Notes: generated from the sequence alone by a model not told the origin. A stretch of 64,000 nt of DNA from Pseudomonas kairouanensis (GCF_004682055.1 NZ_QUZU01000012.1:1-64000), one strand, 5' to 3'; counted from the stretch's first letter, positions 17,373 through 26,847 are shown. A program made the numbers and translations.

Positions 17373-18242
17373 ATGGACCGCGTGCGAAATCTTCTGGAAC
17401 AGATCCAGAACCGCCTCGAAGAATTGAACAAGGCTGAGAAAAAAGTCGCCGAGGTCATCCTGCTCAACCCACAGCAGGCGACCCGCTTCTCCATCGCCGC
17501 CCTCGCCCAGGCCGCCTCGGTCAGTGAACCGACGGTCAACCGTTTCTGCCGTTCGTTCGGCGTGAGCGGCTACCCTGAACTGAAATTGCAGCTAGCGCAA
17601 AGCCTGGCCAGTGGCGCGGCGTACGTCAGCCGCGCCGTGGAAGCCGATGATAACCCCGAGGCCTACACCCAGAAGATTTTTGGCAGTGCCATCGCATCCC
17701 TGGACAGCGCCTGCCAGGCCCTGGACCCGGCCCTGATCAGCAAGGCCGTGGACCTGTTGATCCAGGCGCGCCAGATCCACTTCTTCGGCCTGGGCGCGTC
17801 GGCCCCCGTGGCCATGGATGCGCTGCACAAGTTCTTCCGCTTCAACCTGGCGGTCACCGCCCACGCTGACGTGCTGATGCAACGCATGATCGCCTCGGTG
17901 GCCCATACCGGCGAGCTGTTCGTGATCATTTCCTACACCGGGCGTACCCGCGAGTTGGTGGAAGTGGCCCGTATCGCCCGCAGCAACGGCGCCTCGGTGC
18001 TGGGCGTGACCGCCGAGAATTCGCCATTGGCCAAGGCCAGTACGGTGAGCTTGAACATTCCATTGCCGGAAGACACCGATATCTACATGCCGATGACCTC
18101 GCGGATCATTCAGTTGACGGTGCTGGATGTATTGGCGACGGGCATGACCTTGCGTCGCGGGGTGGATTTCCAGCCGCATCTGCGCAAGATCAAGGAGAGC
18201 TTGAATGACAGCCGGTATCCGGTGGGCGACGAGTTCAACTAG
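17373..18242 (+). CDS. hexR: HexR, RpiR-type repressor of glucose catabolism
   Basis: RpiR-family regulator of 289 residues. It has an N-terminal HTH (residues about 1-77: [20 protein letters not shown]) and a C-terminal SIS sugar-phosphate-binding domain (about 115-250: [47 protein letters not shown]). In Pseudomonas HexR represses zwf, edd/gap and others; KDPG releases it. It is divergent from zwf with a visible palindromic operator in between. Start at ATG 17373 with a GAAAGGA type site upstream. A class B half REP follows the stop. Confidence 0.96.
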   Translation: MDRVRNLLEQIQNRLEELNKAEKKVAEVILLNPQQATRFSIAALAQAASVSEPTVNRFCRSFGVSGYPELKLQLAQSLASGAAYVSRAVEADDNPEAYTQKIFGSAIASLDSACQALDPALISKAVDLLIQARQIHFFGLGASAPVAMDALHKFFRFNLAVTAHADVLMQRMIASVAHTGELFVIISYTGRTRELVEVARIARSNGASVLGVTAENSPLAKASTVSLNIPLPEDTDIYMPMTSRIIQLTVLDVLATGMTLRRGVDFQPHLRKIKESLNDSRYPVGDEFN

Positions 18243-18271
18243 GGCCAGGATGTGGGTTGGCTGTACTGGCC

Positions 18272-18299
18272 TCATCGGGAGCAAGCCCCCTCCCACATT
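18272..18299. repeat. solitary right-arm REP (class B)
   Basis: CGGGAGCAAGCCCCCTCCCA alone, with no complete left partner; a weak remnant (ATGTGGGTTGG) precedes it. Confidence 0.75.
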
Positions 18300-18330
18300 T
18301 GACCGCATTCTCATGTTGGAACTCGGTCGA

Positions 18331-18356
18331 ATGTGGGAGCGGGCTTGCTCGCGAAG
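18331..18356. repeat. solitary left-arm REP (class A)
   Basis: GGGAGCGGGCTTGCTCGCGA alone, followed by unrelated sequence. Together with the class B half 30 bp away it forms a mosaic of two families. Confidence 0.75.
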
Positions 18357-18374
18357 GGGCCATCAGCCACACCG

Positions 18375-19220
18375 CTAAACCCCAGCCCTGGCCTGCAAAC
18401 TAAGGTGCGCCCTCTCCCCCGGCGCCAAACTGGCCCCGGCCATCGCCGACTCCACGCACACAAACCCCGACGCCTCGTTGAAGCTGACACCCAACAACGG
18501 CCGGCTGCCCGGATGCCACACCACGGTGTCGGCACTGTCGCCCGTATCGATGCACAACTCGCGCTGCCAGGCGTGATCCTTGAGTTGCAGTTCCCCCTCA
18601 TGCTGGAACACCCGCTGACAGCCACCGTCCACCCGTAGCTCACCTTCCTGCTGGCAGGCCTGGCGGCTGAGTTGGTCGTAACCTTGGGCGCCATCGAGCC
18701 CAGACAGCGCTATCTCGTCAACATGACCAATACGCCAGTAGGCATGCAAAGCATGGCTCAATTGGCAGGGCAATTCGTCTTGATGCTCGGTGCTCAGGCG
18801 CAGTTCCAGGGTTTCACCCAGGTGCGCGTGCAGGTCTACCTGCCAGTCGCACAGCTGCAATTGCCAGTGCAGGCGCACGCCGTCGTCGTCGGTGCTGCTG
18901 TCCAGCAGTTTCCAGTCGATCAGGCGCGCCCAACCATGGGAGGGCCAGGCGTTTTCACTGGGATGACGGCCATACCACGGCCAGCACACCGGAATCCCCC
19001 CCCGAATGGCACCGACCTGCGGCCATTTGGCGGCACACCACAACCAGGGCTTTTGACCCTTGGGCTGAAAGTGCAACAGTTGCGCGCCCTGGCGGCTGAA
19101 CACCGCCTGGCACAGCGGATGGTCGATCACCAACACATCGCGCATCTGAAAGCGTTCCCAGGCGAACACCGGGCGTTCGCGCAGGGATTTGAAAAAGCGT
19201 TGCAGCGGTTGCTCATGCAT
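18375..19220 (-). CDS. D-hexose-6-phosphate mutarotase (YeaD-like)
   Basis: A 281-residue aldose-1-epimerase-fold protein that interconverts alpha and beta anomers of hexose-6-phosphates. Family landmarks are GIPVCWPWYGRHP (near 75), SHGWARLIDWKLL, the pair LSHALHAYWRIG carrying a conserved His, and C-terminal VVWHPG and GVSFNEASGFVCVES. No signal peptide is present, in keeping with a cytosolic role. Placed between hexR and oprB, it fits the glucose block by delivering the anomer that Zwf uses. The tail overlaps the class A REP remnant region. Confidence 0.9.
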   Translation of the reverse strand: MHEQPLQRFFKSLRERPVFAWERFQMRDVLVIDHPLCQAVFSRQGAQLLHFQPKGQKPWLWCAAKWPQVGAIRGGIPVCWPWYGRHPSENAWPSHGWARLIDWKLLDSSTDDDGVRLHWQLQLCDWQVDLHAHLGETLELRLSTEHQDELPCQLSHALHAYWRIGHVDEIALSGLDGAQGYDQLSRQACQQEGELRVDGGCQRVFQHEGELQLKDHAWQRELCIDTGDSADTVVWHPGSRPLLGVSFNEASGFVCVESAMAGASLAPGERAHLSLQARAGV

Positions 19221-19251
19221 GTGCCACAGTCCTGAATGTCTTCACGGTGCT

Positions 19252-19283
19252 GCCCAAAAAAAGCGGGTAGCCATGGCTACCCG
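19252..19283 (-). terminator. terminator of the gltBFGK-oprB operon
   Basis: The stem GCGGGTAGCC / GGCTACCCGC (loop AT) lies 40 bp after the oprB stop and is followed on the minus strand by seven T. Confidence 0.85.
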
Positions 19284-19322
19284 CAAAATGCGCACAGAGA
19301 GAAGGAGCTTATCGCAACAGCG

Positions 19323-20669
19323 TTAGAACGTAGACTGAATTTTCAGGCCCGCGACCAACGCGTTGTCGACTTTATCTACGCCGCCAGGTTGCACGACGTA
19401 TTGCAGGTTGGGACGCACGGTCAGCCAGTTGGTGACGTGGAAACCGTAGTTGAGCTCCACGTTGTACTCAGTCTCACGGATCGGCGTGTACAGCGGATTG
19501 TCGTAGTCGCTCACACCGTTGGCGGCGTTGAGCAGCTCAGAGTTCTTCTTCACGTCATCGTTGACGTGCAGGCGAGCGACACCGATACCAACGTCGTCTT
19601 TTGGACGCGCATCGAATGGACCTTTGTACACCAGCATGATCGATTGATAGTTGTCGACCAGGTTGGTTTCCTTGTCGTGGAAGGTGGCGTTGGCAGCGAT
19701 GTTCAGGCCGCGGGAAGCGTCGCCGTTATGGGTGGTGAGTTGCTGTTGGGCAACGAACCAGTAGCCTTTCTTGCTGCTGCGGGTACGGTAAGCCGCGCCA
19801 GTGGTCGCTGCATCGTTGCCGTTGACGTCTTCACGAACGTCAGAGGCGTCGGCGGCACTTTTGTAGTAACCCACACGGTATTCGCCCGGCAGGTTGTTGA
19901 CCTTCGGCGACCAGACCAACTCAACTGGAATCACGGTGCCCTTGGTGCCGCTGCCGCTGAGCTTGAAGCCGTTGCCGTGCTCCAACTGCGATGGGTTCTG
20001 GTTGTATGCACCGATCTGGGCATACAGCTCTGGCGTGATGTTGTACTTCACGCGGATCGCGGCCTGGCTGACTGGCCAGTTGTACCAGGTGTTCACATAG
20101 TTACCGACCTGCGAGCCGCAGAACGACAGGTTCTGGAAGTCGCATGGGAAGGTGTTGAAGTCTTCGCCTTCACCGAAGTAGCCCAGTTTAACGTCCAGCT
20201 TGTTGTCGAACATCTGGTGCTGAATCCAGAATTGGGTCAGACGCACCATATGGCCACGACCGTACACTTCCTGGGATGAACTCAGGGTGCCGGCACGCGG
20301 GTCGCCGATACGGTCGTTGGAGATGTTCTGGCCATTACGGTTGGTCAGTTGGATCTTGGCCTGGGTGTTGTCCCAGCCCCACAGCTTTTGTAGGTCCAGC
20401 GCTACGCCAAGACCGAACTGGTCAGCATAGCGACCGGTCTTGTCGTTGTTGTAGCCGCCATGGGCGTTGTAACCCATCTCCCCTACGTAGTCGGCCTTGA
20501 TGTCGATACCTTGCTCGATCAGCTTGGTACGCTCCCCGCCCCAATCGCCGGTCATCCACTTGGAATCGGCGCTGAACGCATCGGCCGCCATCGCATTGGC
20601 GGACAATACCAGGGCTGCTGCTGCTGACAGTTGGCAGATCAGCCGGGTGTTGTTGTGTTGCTTTTTCAT
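19323..20669 (-). CDS. oprB: carbohydrate-selective porin OprB
   Basis: Outer-membrane porin that lets glucose and related sugars into the periplasm. The 448 residues begin with a signal peptide (MKKQHNNTRLICQLSAAAAL..., cut near A-M-A-A-D) and end with the beta-barrel C-terminus LKIQSTF (terminal Phe). The body shows alternating aromatic/hydrophobic beta strands and the OprB-type WMTGDWGGERTKLIEQGIDI. It is last in the glucose-uptake operon. The gap of about 200 bp before it holds a REPIN-type repeat, so the porin may have its own promoter in addition. Confidence 0.96.
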   Translation of the reverse strand: MKKQHNNTRLICQLSAAAALVLSANAMAADAFSADSKWMTGDWGGERTKLIEQGIDIKADYVGEMGYNAHGGYNNDKTGRYADQFGLGVALDLQKLWGWDNTQAKIQLTNRNGQNISNDRIGDPRAGTLSSSQEVYGRGHMVRLTQFWIQHQMFDNKLDVKLGYFGEGEDFNTFPCDFQNLSFCGSQVGNYVNTWYNWPVSQAAIRVKYNITPELYAQIGAYNQNPSQLEHGNGFKLSGSGTKGTVIPVELVWSPKVNNLPGEYRVGYYKSAADASDVREDVNGNDAATTGAAYRTRSSKKGYWFVAQQQLTTHNGDASRGLNIAANATFHDKETNLVDNYQSIMLVYKGPFDARPKDDVGIGVARLHVNDDVKKNSELLNAANGVSDYDNPLYTPIRETEYNVELNYGFHVTNWLTVRPNLQYVVQPGGVDKVDNALVAGLKIQSTF

Positions 20670-20763
20670 CCCTACATCCTCGTCTTTATTGTTATTAAAC
20701 TGTTTTTATCTAACGCGGTTTACTTTTTTTATCTAAAACAACTACTTAAATCCAAATCACAAC

Positions 20764-20864
20764 CTGTAGGAGCGAGCTTGCTCGCGAAAAACCGAAGGTC
20801 ACAGCGTTCATCCTGAATGCCCGCGTCATCGTTAAAGACCTTCGCGAGCAAGCTCGCTCCTACC
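20764..20864. repeat. REPIN-like repeat (class C), first copy
   Basis: Arms GTAGGAGCGAGCTTGCTCGC and complement enclose a spacer that is itself conserved in the copy at 23823 but reversed. Between oprB and gltK. Confidence 0.9.
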
Positions 20865-20868
20865 TGCT

Positions 20869-22029
20869 TCAGCGGCCTTTGAATTGGGCCACATTGTCGG
20901 CATGCCCCTGTGCGGGCAATGAAGAAGCAGTGCCCAGACGCTCGCCGGTATTGGCGTCGAACAACAAAACCTTGGCTGGATCAAATTGCAGGGTGAGGGT
21001 CTCGCCCACCTGCGGCGCCACGTCGGGTGCCAGGCGGCAGCAGACCTTGGTGTCATTGAGTTGCACGAACACCAGGGTGTCCGGGCCGGTCGGTTCGGTG
21101 ACCTGCACTTCGGCACGAATGCTCGATGCACTGTCGCCTTCGCCCGCCGCCAGCATGATCTGCTCCGGGCGCAGGCCCAGGATCACGTCGCGGTCTTCCA
21201 GGCCGGCGTCCGCCACGTTCAGCGCCAATTCGCAACGGGCCTGGCCGCTGTCGAGCAGGGCCACCAGGCGACCGTCCTTGCGCTGCAGGCGCAGGGGTAC
21301 GAAGTTCATCGGCGGCGAGCCGATAAAGCTCGCCACAAACTGGTTGGCCGGGTTGTTGTAGATCTCTTTGGGCGTGCCGAACTGCTGGATGATACCGTCC
21401 TTCATCACCGCCACTTTGTCGCCCAGGGTCATCGCTTCGATCTGGTCGTGGGTCACGTAGACCGTGGTGGTCTTGAGGCGCTGGTGCATCAGTTTCATTT
21501 CGGTGCGCATCTCGACGCGCAACTTGGCGTCGAGGTTGGACAGCGGTTCATCGAACAGGTAGATCTTCGGCCGGCGGGCCAACGCACGGCCCATAGCCAC
21601 GCGCTGTTGCTGGCCACCGGAGAGCTGGCCCGGCTTGCGGTTGAGCAGGTGCTCGATCTGCAGCAGCTTGGCCACCCGCGCCACTTCAGCGTCGATGTCT
21701 GCCTGGGGCATCTTGCGGATCTTGAGGCCGAACTCGATGTTCTCGCGCACGCTCATGGTCGGGTACAGCGCGTAGGACTGGAACACCATGGCGATGTCAC
21801 GGTCCTTGGGGCTCATGCCGCTCACATCCTGGTCGCCGATCATGATCGCGCCGCCGGTGATGGTCTCAAGGCCCGCGATGCAGTTCATCAGCGTGGATTT
21901 GCCGCAACCCGAAGGGCCGACCAGGATCAGGAATTCGCCTTCCTTGATCGACAGTTCGATGTTCTTCAAGGTGTCGGGCAGGCCGGCGCCATAGGTCTTG
22001 TTTACATTGCGAAGTTCAAGCGTAGCCAT
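20869..22029 (-). CDS. gltK: glucose ABC transporter ATP-binding protein
   Basis: MalK/UgpC-type ATPase of 386 residues. Walker [10 protein letters not shown] at 38-46, the Q-loop near 88, the signature LSGGQQQR at 139-146, and Walker B with LFDEP at 161-165; a TOBE-type regulatory tail (from about 236) follows. It powers the GltFG permease to import glucose from the periplasm. It is fourth of gltB-gltF-gltG-gltK-oprB, also called gtsABCD in P. putida. It is 3 bp from gltG, so translation is probably coupled. Confidence 0.95.
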   Translation of the reverse strand: MATLELRNVNKTYGAGLPDTLKNIELSIKEGEFLILVGPSGCGKSTLMNCIAGLETITGGAIMIGDQDVSGMSPKDRDIAMVFQSYALYPTMSVRENIEFGLKIRKMPQADIDAEVARVAKLLQIEHLLNRKPGQLSGGQQQRVAMGRALARRPKIYLFDEPLSNLDAKLRVEMRTEMKLMHQRLKTTTVYVTHDQIEAMTLGDKVAVMKDGIIQQFGTPKEIYNNPANQFVASFIGSPPMNFVPLRLQRKDGRLVALLDSGQARCELALNVADAGLEDRDVILGLRPEQIMLAAGEGDSASSIRAEVQVTEPTGPDTLVFVQLNDTKVCCRLAPDVAPQVGETLTLQFDPAKVLLFDANTGERLGTASSLPAQGHADNVAQFKGR

Positions 22030-22031
22030 GA

Positions 22032-22877
22032 TTACCCCTTGACCGCGCCGGCCGTGAGGCCGCGCACGAAATACTTGCCTGCGATCACATAGACCAGCAG
22101 GGTCGGCAGCCCGGCGATCATCGCCGCTGCCATATCCACGTTATATTCCTTGGCCCCGGTGCTGGTGTTGACCAGGTTGTTCAGCGCCACCGTGATGGGC
22201 TGGGAGTCGCCGCTGGAGAACACCACGCCGAACAGGAAGTCGTTCCAGATCTGGGTGAACTGCCAGATCAGACAGACCATGATGATCGGTGTGGACATCG
22301 GCAGGATGATCTGACGGAAGATGGTGAAGAACCCAGCACCGTCCAGGCGTGCCGCCTTGATCAGCGCGTCCGGGATGCTCACGTAGTAGTTACGGAAGAA
22401 CAGCGTAGTAAACGCCAGGCCGTAGACCACATGCACAAACACCAGGCCAGTGGTGGTGCTGGCCAGGCCCATCTTGCCGAGGGTGAACGAAGCCGGCAGC
22501 AGCACGGTCTGGAACGGCAAAAAGCAGCCGAACAAGAGCAAACCGAAGAACAACTGCGAACCGCGAAAGCGCCAGAACGACAGCACATAGCCGTTCAACG
22601 CACCGATGGCGGTGGAGATCAGCACCGCAGGCACGGTGATTTTGATCGAGTTCCAGAAGTAACCATCCACCGTGCCCCAGGCCTTGACCCAGCCGATGCC
22701 GGTAACCACGGTGGGCCAGCTCAGCAGGTTGCCGGTGCTGATGTCTTCCGGGGTCTTGAAGCTGGTGAGCAGCATCACCACCAACGGCACCAGGTACAGC
22801 AGCACAGCAAGGATCAGCACCGCGTAGATCGCGATGCGGCTCAGGCTGATGGAAGGTTTGGCAGCAAGACTAGTCAT
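22032..22877 (-). CDS. gltG: glucose ABC transporter permease GltG
   Basis: Binding-protein-dependent permease of 281 residues with about six membrane helices. The coupling loop EAA motif appears as IPDALIKAARLDGAGFFTIF in the second half. It begins MTSLAAKPSISLSRIAIYAV. Its start overlaps the end of gltF by 8 bp, a usual sign of a coupled heterodimeric permease. Takes glucose (and possibly mannose) from GltB across the inner membrane. Confidence 0.94.
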   Translation of the reverse strand: MTSLAAKPSISLSRIAIYAVLILAVLLYLVPLVVMLLTSFKTPEDISTGNLLSWPTVVTGIGWVKAWGTVDGYFWNSIKITVPAVLISTAIGALNGYVLSFWRFRGSQLFFGLLLFGCFLPFQTVLLPASFTLGKMGLASTTTGLVFVHVVYGLAFTTLFFRNYYVSIPDALIKAARLDGAGFFTIFRQIILPMSTPIIMVCLIWQFTQIWNDFLFGVVFSSGDSQPITVALNNLVNTSTGAKEYNVDMAAAMIAGLPTLLVYVIAGKYFVRGLTAGAVKG

Positions 22878-23778
22878 TACGCTTGGTCCTCAGCTCGGAG
22901 TAGAGGTAAGGCACGATGATCGCGAGGATCGCACCGAGCATCAGGATGGCACTGGCCGAGCCCATGCCCATCTGGCCACGGCTGAAGGTGAACGAGTACA
23001 TGAACATCGCCGGCAGATCGGACGAGTAGCCCGGCCCCCCAGCGGTCATCGCCGCCACCAGGTCAAAGCTCTTGATCGCAATGTGCGCCAAAATCATCAC
23101 CGCACTGAAGAACACCGGGCGCAGGCTGGGCAACACCACGCTCCAGTAGATGCGCGGCAGGCTGGCGCCGTCGATTTGTGCGGCACGGATGATCGACTGA
23201 TCAACGCCGCGCAGGCCAGCCAGGAACATCGCCATGATGAAACCCGAGGCTTGCCATACAGCAGCGATCACCAGGCAGTAGACCACGCGGTCGGGGTCGA
23301 TCAGCCAGTCGAGACGGAAGCCTTCCCAGCCCCAGTCCCGCAGGAGTTTGTCCAGGCCCATGCCCGGGTTGAGCAGCCATTTCCAGGCCGTACCGGTGAC
23401 GATCATCGAGAGCGCCATCGGGTACAGGTAAATGGTGCGGATAAAGCCTTCGCGACGGATTTTCTGGTCGAGGAAGATCGCCAGCGTCACGCCGATCACC
23501 AAGGTGATACCGATAAACATCCCGCCAAACAGCGCCAAGTTCTTGCTGGCAACCCACCAACGGTCGTTGTCGAACAACCGCGCGTATTGCGCAAGGCCCG
23601 CCCATTTGTAGCTGGGCAGGAAAGTGGACGTGGTGAACGACAGCACAAACGTCCACAGGATGTAGCCGTAGAAGCCCACCAACACGATGAACATGCTGGG
23701 CGCCAGCACCAACTTGGGTAGCCAGCGCTGCAGTGCATCGAACGGCGAGGCTTTGCTGAACACAGCAACAGAACTCAT
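22870..23778 (-). CDS. gltF: glucose ABC transporter permease GltF
   Basis: First permease subunit, 302 residues, with about six helices (MFIVLVGFYGYILWTFVLSF near the start, later GITLVIGVTLAIFL and AIAWQASGF-like segments). The EAA coupling loop is GVDQSIIRAAQIDGASLPRI. The ATG at 23778 is used because a short extension to 23790 adds only MDFP. Works as a heterodimer with GltG and gets its ATP from GltK. A class C REPIN separates it from gltB. Confidence 0.94.
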   Translation of the reverse strand: MSSVAVFSKASPFDALQRWLPKLVLAPSMFIVLVGFYGYILWTFVLSFTTSTFLPSYKWAGLAQYARLFDNDRWWVASKNLALFGGMFIGITLVIGVTLAIFLDQKIRREGFIRTIYLYPMALSMIVTGTAWKWLLNPGMGLDKLLRDWGWEGFRLDWLIDPDRVVYCLVIAAVWQASGFIMAMFLAGLRGVDQSIIRAAQIDGASLPRIYWSVVLPSLRPVFFSAVMILAHIAIKSFDLVAAMTAGGPGYSSDLPAMFMYSFTFSRGQMGMGSASAILMLGAILAIIVPYLYSELRTKRND

Positions 23779-23822
23779 GGGGAAATCCAATACAGGGAAA
23801 AAGGACTAGCCTGGCGCTTTTA

Positions 23823-23924
23823 CTGTAGGAGCGGGCTTGCTCGCGAAGGTCTTCAACGATAATGCGGGCATCCAGGATGAACGCACTGACCTTGAGTTTT
23901 TCGCGAGCAAGCTCGCTCCTACAG
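23823..23924. repeat. REPIN-like repeat (class C), second copy
   Basis: Same family as the copy at 20764, but inverted: its complement matches that copy over nearly its whole length including the spacer, with about ten differences. The two enclose gltK, gltG and gltF as an inverted pair about 3 kb apart. Confidence 0.9.
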
Positions 23925-23946
23925 AAGACAGCCTTTAGGTTTCAGG

Positions 23947-25233
23947 TTACTTGGCAGACTTGATCGCAGCGCCCAACTTCTTGGCGGTGTCGGCCGGGTC
24001 GGCTTTCGGGTCGTTGATGAAGTTGGTCACGACGTCAAAGAACGCACCTTGCACGGCCAGGGTGGTGGCCATGTTGTGCGCCATGCTTGGCTGCAGGCCG
24101 CCGGTCTTGGCGTCTGCCAGGAAGTCTTTGGCTGCGGTTTGCGCGCAGGAGTCGAAGCCATACGAGTCCATTTTGTTCAGCATGTCGTTGCGCACAGGGA
24201 TCGAACCCTTGTTGATGCTGAACACTTTCTGGAAGTTTTCACCCAGCACGACTTTGGCGATGTCCTGCTGGCCGGCAGCAGTGCCTTTGTCTTTCTGCTT
24301 GAACACCGCCAGGGAGTCGATGTTGTAGGTGAAGGCTTTGTCGGTGCCTGGGAAGGCTACGCACTCGTAGTCTTTACCGGCGACTTTCTTGGCGGCGGTC
24401 CACTCGGACTTGGCCCAGTCACCCATGATCTGCATGCCGGCCTTGCCATTGATGACCTTGCCCGCTTCGAGGTTCCAGTCCTGGCCCTTGCCGTCGACGT
24501 CCATATAGGTCGCGACTTTCTTCAACTCGGTGAGCGACTTGACCATTTCCGGGCCGGTCAGCGCAGCGTTGTCCAGGTCTACCAGGGCTTTCTTGTAGCC
24601 ATCGGCACCCATCACCGACAGAACCACGGCTTCGAACACGGTGCTGTCCTGCCAAGGCTGGCCACCGTGGGCGAGTGGGATGAAGCCTGCGGCCTTGAGC
24701 TTGTCGCCGGCGGCGTAGAATTCTTCGAGGGTGGTGGGGTTCTTGGTGATACCGGCTTTCTTGAAGACTTCCGGGTTGATCCACAGCCAGTTGACGCGGT
24801 GGATGTTGACCGGCACGGCGACGTAGTCACCGTCGAACTTCACGGTATCGGAGACTTTCTTGTCGAGCAGGGAGTCCCACTTCTCGTCCTTGGACACTTG
24901 CTTGAGCACGTCGGTGTCGAGCAAGCCAGTGGACGCCCACTCTTGAATGTCGGGACCTTTGATCTGGGCAACGCCTGGAGGGTTGCCGGCGACTGCGCGG
25001 CTTTTGAGCACGGTCATCGCGGTAGCACCACCGCCGCCTGCGACGGCGCCGTCTTTCCAGGTGAAGCCGTCTTTCTCAACTTGGGCCTTCAGGACATCTA
25101 CAGCCGCTTTCTCACCGCCCGAGGTCCACCAGTGCACAACTTCAACCGTACCCTTGGAGTCGGCGGCAAATGCAGTGAGGGGAAACAACGAGGCAATGGA
25201 AATAGCGACGGCGAGGCGATTAATCGCGTTCAT
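23947..25233 (-). CDS. gltB: glucose-binding periplasmic protein of ABC transporter
   Basis: Substrate-binding protein of 428 residues. The signal peptide is [20 protein letters not shown] with cleavage after A-F-A. The mature part has the class-I/MalE-like extracellular sugar-binding fold, for example [18 protein letters not shown] at the N-terminus. It binds glucose and delivers it to GltFG. It is first of gltB-F-G-K-oprB and is preceded by a palindrome of about 20 bp, 102 bp upstream of the start, also found before the AGE gene. No GltR/GtrS pair is in the window. Confidence 0.95.
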   Translation of the reverse strand: MNAINRLAVAISIASLFPLTAFAADSKGTVEVVHWWTSGGEKAAVDVLKAQVEKDGFTWKDGAVAGGGGATAMTVLKSRAVAGNPPGVAQIKGPDIQEWASTGLLDTDVLKQVSKDEKWDSLLDKKVSDTVKFDGDYVAVPVNIHRVNWLWINPEVFKKAGITKNPTTLEEFYAAGDKLKAAGFIPLAHGGQPWQDSTVFEAVVLSVMGADGYKKALVDLDNAALTGPEMVKSLTELKKVATYMDVDGKGQDWNLEAGKVINGKAGMQIMGDWAKSEWTAAKKVAGKDYECVAFPGTDKAFTYNIDSLAVFKQKDKGTAAGQQDIAKVVLGENFQKVFSINKGSIPVRNDMLNKMDSYGFDSCAQTAAKDFLADAKTGGLQPSMAHNMATTLAVQGAFFDVVTNFINDPKADPADTAKKLGAAIKSAK

Positions 25234-25334
25234 CTGAGTACCTTTTTTTGTTGTTATGCATGCAAGTCTAGAGCTTGCGCTGCACGGAGTTTAAACATGG
25301 TTTTTTACGGCGCAGGTAACAAAGGGACGCACAA

Positions 25335-25354
25335 ATGTCACCATCTGGTGACAT
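25335..25354. promoter_or_regulatory. perfect palindrome upstream of gltB (shared element, copy 1)
   Basis: ATGTCACC-ATCT-GGTGACAT, 8-bp perfect arms. It lies 102 bp before the gltB start and overlaps the stop codon of the AGE gene. A second copy with the same arms is at 26680-26699. Probably an operator for a common sugar regulator. Confidence 0.65.
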
Positions 25355-26597
25355 AAGCGCCAGCCCCCAATGCACTGGCCATGCTTGGTGCTAACGGCAG
25401 CGCAGGCAGCAGAACCGCTTGCCAGGCATGGTACAGGTCTGGCTTACCGCCCCAGATGGTGCTGCTGGGTTGGTTGTGCGCGTTGAGTTCGTGGTGCCAG
25501 CTGCCGTGGGTGCGGTCGATGAAATGGGTTTCGCAGAATTCCCAGAAACGTCGGTACCAGGTTTCGTAGTGCAACTCACCGGTGCGTTTGAGCAAGGCTT
25601 GGGCAGCAGCGCTGGCTTCGGCGTGGGTCCAGTGCAGGCGTTCGCGGACCACCGGGCGTTGGTTCCAATCCAGGGTGTAGACGATGCCGGGAGCGCCATC
25701 CACGGCCCAGGCGTACTCGCAGGCGCTGGCGAACAAGCCTTTGGCGTCGGCCAGCAGCCAGTCCGGCGTGAGCAACCCGGCGCGCTGGCGAGCGGCTTCC
25801 AGGTGCAGCACCAACCGCGCCCACTCGAAGCCGTGGCCAGGGGTGATGCCATAGGGGCGGAAGCCATCGGCGGGGTTGTCCTGGTTGTATCCGAGCAGCG
25901 GTTGCCAGTGGCTGTCAAAATGCTCGATCACCATGAACTGGTTGGCGCCAGCATGGGTGTGGATCACCCGCTCGACAATGCGTAACGCACGGTCCAGCCA
26001 GCGGGTGTCGCCGGTCACGTCGGCCAGGGCGAGGAAGGCTTCGGTGGCGTGCATGTTGCTGTTGGCACCGCGATAGGCTTCGACGCCGCTCCAGTCCTGG
26101 GCGAAGGATTCGAGCATCACGCCCTCCTCTTCGCTCCAGAAAAACTGGTCGATGATATGGGTGGAGTCGTTCAACAGCGTTTGCGCACCGGGTGCGCCAG
26201 CCACTACCGCGGAACTGGCGGCCAGGGCCACGAAGGCATGCAGGTAGGCGGCCTTGCCACGGTTGCCATCCAGGGCGTGGGCAGTGGCGAACCAGCCGCC
26301 ATGTTCAGCATCCTTCAGCGGCCCGCTCAGTGCCGCGACGCCGTGGGCAACCAAGTCGGCATAACCGGGCAACCCCATGGCATGGGCCATGGCGAAGCTG
26401 TGGGTCATGCGCGCGGTGTTCATGGTTTCGGCGTGGGCAGTGGCCGGCAGCTGGCCTTTATCGTCCAGGTTGCCGAAGCCGTCGGGCAGGCGGGAAGCCT
26501 TGGCGAATGACAGCAGGCGCTGGCCTTCGGCGGCGAGCCAGGCGTGATGGGCAGGTGCGTTCAGCCAACTGCTGGCGGGCAGTGGGTGGGTGGTCAT
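25338..26597 (-). CDS. AGE-family sugar epimerase/isomerase
   Basis: A 419-residue (alpha/alpha)6-barrel protein of the N-acylglucosamine 2-epimerase / mannose isomerase / cellobiose epimerase family. Recognisable blocks are TMNTARMTHSFAMAHAMG, ANSNMHATEAFLALADVTGD (the N-M-H-x-x-E core) and GYNQDNPADGFRPYGITPGH with a catalytic-region His, plus HWTHAEASAAA near the C-terminus. The reaction could be mannose to fructose, which would let sugars other than glucose enter from the same transporter; this is inference. It lies just upstream of gltB with only about 100 bp between, and shares an operator-like palindrome with it. Confidence 0.85.
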   Translation of the reverse strand: MTTHPLPASSWLNAPAHHAWLAAEGQRLLSFAKASRLPDGFGNLDDKGQLPATAHAETMNTARMTHSFAMAHAMGLPGYADLVAHGVAALSGPLKDAEHGGWFATAHALDGNRGKAAYLHAFVALAASSAVVAGAPGAQTLLNDSTHIIDQFFWSEEEGVMLESFAQDWSGVEAYRGANSNMHATEAFLALADVTGDTRWLDRALRIVERVIHTHAGANQFMVIEHFDSHWQPLLGYNQDNPADGFRPYGITPGHGFEWARLVLHLEAARQRAGLLTPDWLLADAKGLFASACEYAWAVDGAPGIVYTLDWNQRPVVRERLHWTHAEASAAAQALLKRTGELHYETWYRRFWEFCETHFIDRTHGSWHHELNAHNQPSSTIWGGKPDLYHAWQAVLLPALPLAPSMASALGAGAYVTRW

Positions 26598-26679
26598 GGG
26601 TAGCCCTTATTATTGTTTGTGGGGTGACCGGAGTCTAAACAAGGGCGGGGTGGGGGGTAAGTCACGAAGGGCAAGGGAA

Positions 26680-26699
26680 ATGTCACCGAGCGGTGACAT
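26680..26699. promoter_or_regulatory. perfect palindrome upstream of the AGE gene (shared element, copy 2)
   Basis: ATGTCACC-GAGC-GGTGACAT, 83 bp before the AGE start. Its arms are identical to copy 1 before gltB, and similar flanking bases (GGTAA, AAGGG) occur on the gene-proximal side. Confidence 0.65.
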
Positions 26700-26741
26700 T
26701 AGTGCAGGCAAGCATTATTCAACTCTTTGCCGCAGACTAAA

Positions 26742-26833
26742 ATGTGGGAGCGGGCTTGCTCGCGAATGCGGTGTATCCGTCAACTCATCTGTGACTGACA
26801 GACCGTATTCGCGAGCAAGCCCGCTCCCACATT
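26742..26833. repeat. REPIN (class A)
   Basis: Arms GGGAGCGGGCTTGCTCGCGA and complement, with a short spacer. Lies between the divergent-looking ends of the AGE upstream region and the coiled-coil gene. Confidence 0.95.
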
Positions 26834-26847
26834 TGGGCCCGTGTCGG

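Noticed and set aside
24049..25356. Open frame of about 435 codons on the plus strand
   Set aside because: Antisense shadow of gltB, which has a clear signal peptide and fold.
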